From: Membranipora membranacea
Taxonomy: Eukaryota; Bryozoa; Gymnolaemata; Cheilostomatida; Membraniporidae
Reading direction: 5' to 3'
DNA length: 64,000 bases
NCBI GenBank assembly: GCA_914767715.1
Contig: OU612070.1
Location: 15,329,501 to 15,393,500, forward strand
This document shows positions 30,201 through 42,200 of the stretch, piece by piece; the first letter of the stretch is position 1; every line of letters begins with the position of its first letter. The position numbers and the translations under genes were made by a program. Under the pieces are notes generated by a model, which searched no databases, was not told where the DNA came from, and saw only the letters and a list, made by a program, of their open reading frames with translations.

Positions 30201-33200
30201 ATGCTTACATGATGTTATAGGAAATGTGATGAATGGACCAATCGGAAAGCAAATGGTTGACACTCTAGTCGAGTCGTCTGCCAACTTTGAGATGATTCTC
30301 AAGTTCTTTGACATTTTCTTAAAAATGAAAGATATGACAAGTTCTGAGGCTTTCCTGGTAATGTATTCCCCTATACTTAGCTTTAGTGTGCAAACTATTG
30401 TTATCAGAGTTAGTAGCAATGATATCTCTAATTCAGTGAAAAAAAATTGTGGATAATAATGTAACGATACATTTTATAACTTGACCAGATCAGAGGCAAT
30501 GTCAGAATATAAGTTTAAGTTTCTCTTTTATTGAGTTCATTCGACCTTTCATTGTGCACTAGATACATATCAGCAAGACTGCTCGCCCTAGCTCCCTTCT
30601 ACAGTAGGACCACAAGTATAGGCAGCTTCAATTCAGAATTATGCCTCCTCCTTCATTTACCTTCTTGATAGGATGTTTCTTACAACAAAAATATAGAATT
30701 GCAAGATAGGCCATTTAGAACTTGTTGACATTCTTTTGTGTGAATGCTATGCTTTCAGGAATACGATTTGAACAAGGATGGTTACATTTCTCCTAAAGAA
30801 TTCAGATATGCTATGCAACACCAGAAAATATATGCACGGTCTGTAGCCTTTCAAGGGCATAATTTTAACTGTTTCTTTCCTCTCAATGTCTCTAGCAACA
30901 TCTCACAAAGCAAACAGTCTTGTCTTAGTTCATATCAGACAACAGAATAAATTTGTGCCATAGCGTGTGTTAAAAACTATCCCATAATGCAATTCTGAGG
31001 TTTGTCATGTGAATATCCTTGAATTTCCAGAAAAACCTTGCATTGTGGGAATGATTTCACATGCTCTGTGCACAAAGGAGTTCTGTTTCGGATAAGCTCA
31101 GGCAATGTGTTCATTTGTGGCATATTGCATAGACATAGTGAGTAGTAGTGTGTCATAGACATAGATATAACATATGTAGTGATTTGTATTTAATGCAGGA
31201 AATCGATCAAAATGGTGATGGTAATGTGTCACACAAGGAGTTTAGAGAGGCAATGACCTCTATGAAAGTTTACACTGAGTAAGAACAGTGATTCCATGTA
31301 GAGATCATTGATGCACGCTATGTAGTCCTTACTTCTAGTATGCCCATTTGCTCTGTCCTGCATTCAAACCCTCAATAATAAGGCATAAACAAATTTTTCC
31401 CATAATGCAATTCAATTCAGAATATTGCATCATGGGAAATTAACATGGTGCCAGAATGTCATGCCATATTTGTCCAGATTCAAGATGTTTACCCCCAACT
31501 TATTATTTCTATGTTTAAAAGAATGATTACGAATTTGTCCTCTGTTAACCCTTTTGAGATGGTTTTCCTCATTGACTCGTTACAAGATTTAAAAGTTCAT
31601 TAATTGTTTTCTGAATTTTCCCTTGATTTGTGTGCCCCTGAAATTTGTCCATTAATCCCCGCTTCATGTTGTTTCATAATGGATATTTATTTTGCTATAA
31701 GTGGCATTGTAAGGCTTCGCAGTATTTATAATAATTTGGTTTATCCACTGTCGTAAGCTTAAGTATAACGGCGCATGTCCGTTCAGATATTGCATAGGAC
31801 GCAGCTACATAAGGCTAAGTGTAGCCTAACATGAAACAGTAGGCAATATTTTGATATCAATATTTTTTGTGCATTATTATAACTCAAAAGATGGCTGTCA
31901 GACTGTTAAAAGCTACACCGCACTAGCTTAATTGATGTTTTGACAAAAACAATGGTCATTTATTAATAATGCATTGAGCAGGGGCCAACAATTTCAATAT
32001 TGCATCGACACAATGCATTGATAAATTCTGACTGTGCATTAAATGATGCATTGACCATTTTTAGGGATTTAATGATCATTTATGCAATGCATTAAAAATT
32101 ATAAGAGCTATTTGTCATTCCAGGCTTTGAAGAGTTGTCTGCTCTTGCTGTCAAGCTTTGTACTAACATCCACTTTTTAAATAAATTTATGATTCTTGAA
32201 TACTTGACCTTAAAGTTGAAATTACTTGGAGTTGAGTTGTATTAAAAGACCAAAGCAATATATGGTCGGCAATATTTTGACACTTCAACACTCTATAGCA
32301 CTTCTGAGTATAAATTATTGTGTCAAAATATTGCATATCTTCTGCAGAACTAGCTGCCAGAATACATATTGCTTTTGTTCTTCTTTAGTCTTTGAGGTTA
32401 CAGCCCACTGATAATGAAGTGATATGTTAGTAAAAATAGGTACACTCTCCTATGAGTTATTTTCTCTTGTCATGAGTACATGGATATCATATTCTAATGC
32501 AGGGAGGAGATTGATTACATCATGATGTGTGTCGATGCTAACCAAGATGGAAAGGTTGACTTCCTTGAGTTTACTGAGAGATTCCACAACCCAGCCAAGG
32601 ATATCGGCTTCAATGTCGCTCTGCTACTGACCAACTTAGCTGAGCACATGCCAAATGATCCGAGGTAAGTTTTTGCCTCGGTGCAGTCATCGTCATCGAT
32701 GGACAGCAAATATTATTATATTATAAAAAGTGTGGAAAAAACAATATGAAGGTACACATGCTAGATCTTCCTGCATCAGAGACTTTCCAATTACATCACG
32801 GCCGGGTTGCAATATCACAATAAAATTACAATATTCAACTACACTAGCAACTAAATCTAATCTCAAATTATTTCATTTATGTCATTTGATTTTCATCATT
32901 GTTGGTCAACTCCTGGCCTTGTTGCCAATTAACCTGCAATTATAGAAACTGTACTTTACAAACATAAGGCTGTTCTCCTGCTTCAAATTTCACACTACAT
33001 GATAGCCAATGTGTTGGCTCTGATTGGTTGCGTTGAGTTAGCTTCACTCCACCCAACCAATCAGAGCCAACACTTGGCTAACCTTAGGAATGCCATTACG
33101 CGGTTTGCATTGCATTTCGACGTTTTACAGCTAAGTATTTATATAGACATATAACTTACCTTCCCATTTTTAAAACTTCATCATTTATCTATGCATAACT

Positions 33201-36200
33201 CCTTTTTACTATTTAGTTGTAGTTTTGTGTAAGAGGTCAATAAGTCACATTTTTAACTACCCTGTTATCTGTGAACTTTCAAGGAAACCTTTTTAAACAA
33301 ATAAATAAATTTAATCCACCCTTCTCATGATATTTTCAGGTTGGAGAGGTTCCTGGAGAAAGCCAAGTCTGTGCTGGATTACTTTGAGATGTATCTGGGT
33401 AGGATTGAGATTATGGGCTCAGCTGGCAGGATAGAGAGAGTTTACTTTGAAATCACTCAGAGTCATATAAACCAATGGGAGAAACCTCAAATTAAGGTAA
33501 CACATAGCCTCAAACAATTTGAAATAACCTCAAATTGAGGATACAAAATCAAATTGGAATCAGCCTCAATTCAAGATAGATTTATTTATAAGCAAACCTA
33601 GTGAGAAATACATCATACAGTTGACTACAGCCAGTATCTCTTTTGATAGTCAAATTTCTTTGTAATCAGACATTTTAGAAACAATTGCTAACATCTCTTC
33701 GCTTCTCCAATCCATATATTATCCTTGTAGGAATCTAAGCGATCTTTCTTACATAACATTGTCAATGAGGAGGGAGATAATGAGAAGATTGAATCATTTG
33801 TCAACTTCTGTGAGGACACCATCTTTGAGGTAACAATAATTTGCTTTTTGTTTTAATTTGTTTATGAATATACACTCTTAGTTATCTTGCTTTGCTTGTA
33901 CAACCAATATTTAACATCACAATAACAACAACAATCACCATTTAACTGTTTGTTGATTAGACGAATCCCCCTCCCTCCTTTCATTTTCCGTCGCTAGACA
34001 CTTCAGGCTGCCCTTGATGAAGTGTATCCGACTGATCAATTGCACTGAAAATAAATAGCAAACCAAATTATCAAAATCAACAGAATGCTATTGAACACGG
34101 TAACAGGGATAGTGTTTTAATAATGAACAATCAAGTTAGATGGAAGGTAGATCTGGGTGTCTGGCAGACGTACAGTCACAATACAGCAGTGAAAGCTGGG
34201 CAAGTGCTAATAAAATTAAGTAATTATAGAATTTTATAATGCCACTTAATTATAATGCAGTGACCAACGCTTAGAAGTTAGCCTTGCCGAAAATACTAGG
34301 CATGATATAAATAAACTCATTCGTAGTAGTTATTAATAACTGTATGGTTGGTATATTTATAGATGCAGCATGCGACCAGTATCAGTGCAGAGGAGCAGGA
34401 TCTGAGGATGGCTCACGCTAAAGCCCTCCGAGCTCAGGCTGGTTATACGGAGCAAGTGTCCACTGTGTAAGTTATCTCCCCCACATAATTATTTGGTGTG
34501 GATAAGACCTGGTATTCACCATATTCAGATAGTGACAAGCGGAATTCCATTTGTCATTATGCTCTCAGTGCTTGATCTTTAGTTTGGGCGTGAGGTAGGG
34601 TCATGTCAATCATCATCCACTTCAGAAAGGCCCAACTTGAGTCAAATTTTAAATTCTAAAGATTATGTCCGCAGTGGTTTATTTGAGCTGTCAGGAATGG
34701 CATAACAGATCTTAAACCCTGATAGTTTGTCCTATGGGTGTACTCAATAAGGCAAGGTAGTGACCGTCCCATGATGCAACTCTTGGGAAATCCCGAGATA
34801 TCATAATTAAGCTCCACCTGATAAAATGGATCCCCAAGATGAGTTGTGTATCAAGGAAATTTTGAAATTGATGAACATGTGTGAGCAGCATGTCATCGCC
34901 ATATTGTGGTGGATTTGAACAATGCTTAACTGCGTCCCCATACCAGAACGTATCGTTGTCTTATTAATCGTACAATGCCTGCCTGTAGAGACCTACTTGT
35001 CATGCAGTGCTTATTTGCCTTGTTGTTGTTACAGACTGCCCCTACCCTGTGTTGTTGCCCTTATTTAACAGTGAAGGTACCAGTTATTTGTTTGCTTGAC
35101 TGAATAAGCAATCGACGAGTTGTACCTTTACAAGTGTTCATTGCTTTGTTCATGTTTGCAGTTTATTGGATGCAAGGTAATGTTCCCAACCTTTGAACCC
35201 TAGAAGCAATTATTTCATGTTTACCCCAAAAATTACTCACAAATCACATAAATGGATTCAACCATCGATGTAAACAATTACTTTTCAATAACATTGGCTA
35301 GCTTTTTGTAGATATACCTGCAATCTTGAATCAAGTTGAGCCTGTCTTGAATTCAATAGATTCTCCAAAATGGAGTGCCACTTGTTCAGGATTGCTGGTA
35401 AACTTGAAATAGCATCCAAATATTTCTTGAAAAGCATCGTAGACATCGATTGGTTCCACTAATGACTGAGCAGCTGTAATTAACATGTTACTGGTTTCGT
35501 TCAGCTTTGGACAGCACCAAAATCTGTCTTCCAACACAACTTACCATGCTCCAGGTGGTCTCGCAGAGTATCCCATGATGCAATTTACTGGAATTCCCAT
35601 GGAACTGGAAAATCCAGGCATGAATTGCATTGTGGGAATGTTGACATATATCTGTACTCCTATGAAGTCACAGCGTGATACTTTCCTGCCTGACTTATAA
35701 CCAGAATTATAATTTCCTTATTAAATTGCACTCTTTTCCATGTGTCATTTTTTTCAACAATTTGTACAAAACAATAACCTAAGTTGCTGATTCATTTTAG
35801 CTCTATGTTGTGGGAAGGGACAAAGACGTGCCTATCTGCCATCTGGTCGACTCTATGGTTCATCCTGAGTCTTCTTACCATCAGTAACATTAAACATGGC
35901 ATCGCTACTGTAAGGGGGATGACTTTCCTGCAACTAGTCGTGGCCTCATTCAGACTCGGCAAGAAGACTATCGTCTTCATCGGCAAAGCTGTTCTTTCAT
36001 TCATTGTGTAAGTTTAATTAGCAGATGTGAGATGTGGAATAAAACATATTCTTTGAACCAGTTATATTCAAATAAGTATCTCTTTGTACTCAAGGTACCA
36101 TTTCATGAAAGGTTTTGACAGCAATAAAGTTATGAAAATTCAGAATTTCTGTGCTACCAAGCGAAGATTGTAGAAGTATTTTCTGTACCTCCAACTGCGC

Positions 36201-39200
36201 TATTTGTTTTCCATACAAACCGATGTAACATAAGTCTTTTTATGGAACTGTTTTTGTGAAGACTGCTCCCAATTGCATATTCAAACCATAAACATAATTA
36301 TCGTTATATACTTATCTTCTTGACAGAACATTCTTCAAGTGGATATTAGCCATGATGATGGGTGAGCCGCGTACTCATACCGTCGATGAGCGGATACACT
36401 GCCTACCCCCTCCAGAATCATTCAATCCGACCCCACCGACTGACAACACCCCCTCACAGGAGAACGGAATGTTTACTGGTACGCCTACCTCAGGTATAGT
36501 TGTTGTACATCTATATTTTGTATGTTACCACACACTCTAAGAACACTGATCACGGGATAGACCATTGCATTTATATCTCTGATTGATGGAGTGTGAAGTG
36601 GTTCGTTGAGCTCGTGTCCCATCCAGGAGGAATTAAGCTTGATGACATTTTTTTAGAAATAGGGGTTGGAACACATAAGGTACACAGATAAATTGACTCT
36701 TACGATCAGAATACACATGCTAATATCTTACTCTCGATATCTGTGCGCGGTCATGGTAGGTCTTGAGACGAGATATAGGTAGCAAAAAGACAGTTTCTGT
36801 ATTTATCTCCTTTTATAAGAGCATTGAAACAACTGAACAACAATGAGACACCTGATTCACAAAGTTCAAATATTGAGTGCAGATGGGATGCTGTGAAATG
36901 TATGACTAGTAAGGTCACTACTGTACAGTTAGTTGCTGAGCAGCTTCTTAGGTGCTATGAGGGTCATTTTATCAAAACTGTGATCAACTTAGTCATAGAT
37001 AAAAACACCGACTCCTATTTAAGTAATTTCCAATCAAATTTTAGTAATTTTATTACATCTCCAATTAAGCGTATTTTCAAATTTTCTTCACGCCCATGGA
37101 TTTTTTTAATTGCAGACAGTGCACCTGTCACTCCGACAGCAGCTGTAGATAGTAACGATAATGAGATTAGAGGTGACGGTAAGGTCAGCGGTGGTGCTGC
37201 CGGAGGTATGGAAGAGTCTATGACTAGTAGTGTGGGTAGTGAGGAGTCTTCAGCTACTACTGCTTCGGCTGATACTCCAGAACAGGTGGGTACTAAACAA
37301 AATATATATATATTCCATAATTTCTTAGGACTTGTACCCAGAAACACAGTGCAGTTCACTCAATCCAAACCTCTGGGGACCACAAAAATTTGTCCTAATT
37401 AACCATAGTCTGAATTAGGTGACATTAGAGTTCATTATGATTCGGCTGAAAGGACCAGTATTCCTTGTCTGAATTAACCAGCTTACATTTTTCGTTTATG
37501 AAATATAACATGTCTATCTTACACAAAATGTGCATCCAGCATGTCACATGGTGACCCCAGGCAGACAGACTGGAATCCTTTATTACCGGACCGCTTTGTT
37601 TCCTGGCTCCCATAAGGGTCACAACTTCACTTGGCTCCCGATGTGCTGTTGCTTTGGGCAATGCGGGCCATACATGTTAGAGTATGCAGGCCTAAACTGT
37701 AGCACTGGAGTATCTGGAATTTCTTTCCATATAGTACTCTGTATTTTGTGTGCGTGCAAACATAATTAAACTGGTGAACCATATAATAAACAGTGATTGA
37801 AAAATTATTCATTCTCTAGGCTCACGTTGCACCGACTCAACTTATACAGGCACAGATGGGAAGTGAGGGTGACCAAGGTATACCCCAAACCCAACCTGCA
37901 GCTGAGTCTGAGGAAGATCTACCACCATATGACACACCTGGATACGACTGGGGAAAATATATGATCAGTTTGTTTGCTAGAAACTTCTACAACTTCAAGA
38001 TGGCCGCACTGGTGATGGCGTTCATGATCAATTTCTTGCTATTGTTCTACCGGGTATGCAACTTTGTCATCAAAAATATTTATAGTAAAACTATTACTGC
38101 TACACGGTTCTTGGGAAAATGTCTTAGAAAAATCACATGTATCATTTGCTATCAGTGATAGCCAGTAGATAATAAGGGATGACAACCCATCAAGCTTGCT
38201 TACATATAAAGCTAATCAAAACCTTCTACAGAACTATCATATATCGCAAGCTTTGAGCGCTCAATCACCCCCTTTACCATCTTCACTAAGTCTCAACATA
38301 GCGTTATATTCATGGGCGACTAACTATGATGGTGACTGAAGCTCATAAATTTTACACAGAAACAGCTCTCTGTATGACATAATAATGTTTGTATTATCTG
38401 ATAATATAATAAGGTTATGTGATAAATTTCATAACAAAATTATAATATATATTATGTTTTTTATTTTATCATTGAATTATATAAACATATTATAAAATAT
38501 ATACGTTTATATTATATTATAATTCATAACACTTATCTTTATATATAAAATTATATATTTTTTTTTTATCAATGTTATGAAATATAATATACTACGTTTG
38601 TGTTTGTCTTTTATCAGGTGACTACTATGATGGTTGAGGTGACTGATGAGGAGGCAGCGGTTATAGAGTCAGCAGTTGAAGAGGCAGCAGAGGAATGTGA
38701 GATTGAGGAGATGATTTCTATGGAGGAGAAGGATACTTATCTACAGATAGCTCTCAAACTTATCGCTATCATACATAGTCTTACTTCACTCAGTATGCTC
38801 ATAGCTTACTACTGCCTCAAGGTAAAGTCAATACTATTAAATAGTATGCGCATAAGCTTGAGTTGCTGGTGGCAGTATTTTTTTTAGCAAAAGGGAAGAG
38901 GACAAAGCTTGGACACCACAGAATTAAATTCTTTTCTTAGAATGGAAATAGTATCATAACATCATGCAGTTAGAACACTTAACACAGGGGCTCATCTGAA
39001 ATTGATCTGATTGGCTGTCCCTACTAGCATGAATTATATAGCCTGGGAAATCAACTTCTTTACAAAACTGCAGACAGTATTAAAATGCCTTCAACGTCGA
39101 TGATTTGGGCTTTCCCAGAATGCTACTAGGGACTGGCTATTTTTGCAAGCCCATTGTTTGGCAAAAGAAAGCTAATGATGCTATTCCAGATATGGAATTC

Positions 39201-42200
39201 AATGTTGGACACATATAAAACCAAATCTGTTTTGTTTGTTATAACACTTGGTGATAAGTGATAAATATAAATTCTCATGGCCAATCAGTTGTGAATTTAT
39301 GACATTGGGGTCAAACTAGTCAAATTCTTCAAATACATATCTTATCTGTGAAATAACCTGTCTTAATAGAGGATAAATCTTAATTTCTGCCTTATATGAC
39401 CTAAATATGGATGAAAAGTTTTGAACGTTCATGAAGCCAGTGTAATGATATTTATTCTCAGGTTAACTAGATTTAATGTAACCTTTCCGCAAACCTCAAA
39501 CAAATGCTTCTAACACATCTTAGTTACTGTTATGATATGTAATGATATGTAATGATGTTTGTTTTTTCTTCAGGTACCACTGGTAATATTTAAGAGAGAG
39601 AAGTCTATAGCCCGTAAGCTCGAGTTTGAGGGTATGTGGATAGCTGAGGAACCGGGCGGTGATGAACTCGGACTAAGATGGGATAGACTGGTGCTCAGTA
39701 CTCATTCATTCCCCGCTTACTACTGGGACAAGTTTGTCAAAAAGAAAGTAAGTGACATTTTTAGTATGTGTGTTGAAATATAATCCAGGAGTTCTCAAGA
39801 TATATATATATGGTAATGTGATTCATATAAGCTGAAGAATACTTGAACTATGCTCAATAAATTGAGTCAAGAATATTCAATCCCCACTGCAACACAATCT
39901 GGTAATTCTGATAAGTTTAGGCAGAAAGATGCGAGAGGCTACCCCAACCAATATTTCTAGGAGCAAAAGTTCACCCTTGCTTGAAATTGCAAAGTTTTAT
40001 TGCAGCCTCACATTGACCTAACCACAGCACATAAAAAAAGTGCAAACTAACATCAAACCACCCCAAAACTAGCAAAGCCTTACTGATTCACTACTCTTAT
40101 ATACTTGTCTAGGCTAATATTGCATCACTGGATTTATGTGCCCTCAGCATCAGACCGACAGCATATTTGACAATTTTGTACTAGTTGTTGTCAATCATTA
40201 TTAATAAACACCATAATGTTAGCCTTGTTTGAAATATATCTTAGTTATATAATCTTTGATTGTCTCCTTTTTAAGGTAAAATCTAAGTACTCTGAGCAGT
40301 TTGACCCGGAGGAGATAAATGCTCTGTTAGCTATAGAAAAGTCCGCCGGCGGTAAGGCCAGGTTTGAGCCGGAGGTTAAGAAGAGCAGCGGAGGGATACT
40401 ACCAGCCTTCCTTTCAGACGTCGACTGGAAATATGAGATCTGGAAATGGGGAGTTATCCTCTCCGATAATGTAAGTATGATTATTACATCGAGTTTGGTT
40501 CAGTTTGCCTGAACATGGAATTGCTCCCCCTATGCTTCTGAAAAGCCGCAGCTTATCAGTGGAGGGGAGCAATTCCAAATGCAAACAAACTGGATCATAC
40601 TTGTTTTAATATATATATGCACTTGTATTTCTTTTACTGTTCTAGTTGACGCCACGCTGAGATTAAATTTGGTAGATATCGCTAGTTATTTAATGTTTCT
40701 GGTCCTGATATCATTGTCTGAAAATTTCTAATAATAGATTGTCTTGGGAGAAGTAGTATATGTAACTCACAAACTTAATGACAATATTACGGAATAATAA
40801 TAATACAATAACTATCATGAAAAAATTCTATGTTATGAATATATTCCAGCCTGTTTTCAGATATGACACATATTCATCGGGCCATGAAGGGCTGCGTACA
40901 TAACAAACTGAGAGCAAAAATTCAAACATTGATTATCGTAGTTGCATGTGAACTTATTAATATTTTGTATTATAATATGTTATTTTATTATTTTTTGTCT
41001 ATTAGGATTTCCTGTACCTGACTTCATACCTGGTCTTCAGTATGATCGGTAACTACAATCATTTCTTCTTTGCTGCTCATTTAATGGATGTCGCTTTCAG
41101 TATCAAAACACTCGGAACCATCCTTCAGGTAAATTAAATCTCACCCATCTCTAAGTTTACTGGTCCTAACAATGTTGCAGTAGGGCTGTTTCTTGTCTAT
41201 GGAAATTCAACAAGATTGCAGTATGGGGTTCTTGTCGTATTATGTACAGCGCAGTTCACTTAATTCAAACCTCTGGGGATGACCACGAAAAATTTGTCCT
41301 AATTAAGCGGAGTCTGAATTAAGTGACAATAGAATGCATTGAGATCTGGCCGAAGGGACCAATTATCCTTGTCTGAGTTAACAGGAGTTCTGAATTATAA
41401 ACTCTGAATTAACAAGCTTACACTGGATGACATATTTATTCTAATTAATTGAATAATATATAACACAGCAAGATTCTCATATTACAATTTTTTTGAATTT
41501 CCTTAGACAATAAACAGTTTGACTAATCAAGTGCAATTTTTCTTGAATGCCAGAGAAATCAGGCCATGATATTGAAGAGTTTGCCCTGATCTCTTTCGGT
41601 GTTGAGGTTAAAGTTGTATTACGTAATGTCTTTGGTATGACCATGTATCATCTTTGTTTTTATGAGAAGCAAACTGTTTTAAAATACTATAAGAATAATA
41701 ACTATGAACGATAAATATAATGGCGGCTATATATGAGAAAAATCACTTGATAAATATTTTTTAAATGCAATGGCGAGTTACTAGTCGGAACCATCAGGCG
41801 AAACTATATAGAACCTGTCAATTCCATCATTTCAACCAAGAGGTAAAATTTCCAAAATGGTTGCCCTGTGCCCAGGTCAAAGTAATATAACATTTATAAA
41901 GTATTACTGTTATACTGTTACTGTTACTGTTACTGTTATCAACTCTCTTATTGTTTGTTTCTTTTATAGTCAGTAACACACAACGGTAAACAGCTGATCC
42001 TGACAGTGATGCTGACAGCTGTGGTGGTGTATATCTACTCTGTCATAGCCTTCAACTTCTTCAGAAAGTTCTATGCACAGGAGGGAGAAGAGGGTGACGA
42101 CCCGCAGTTCAAGTGTAATGACCTGCTTACTGTAAGTTTTCATGCTATCATCTGTATCTCCACATGTTAAATAATATAAAACTTGTGATATTATCAAAAA

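Noticed and set aside
35035-35085. Exon-like stretch after TTGTTACAG in RyR intron 38
   Set aside because: Runs into TAA in the required phase.
36824-37115. About 97 open codons directly upstream of RyR exon 41
   Set aside because: In frame by chance through the acceptor; the sequence is not RyR-like and the acceptor at 37114-37115 is good. Kept as intron.
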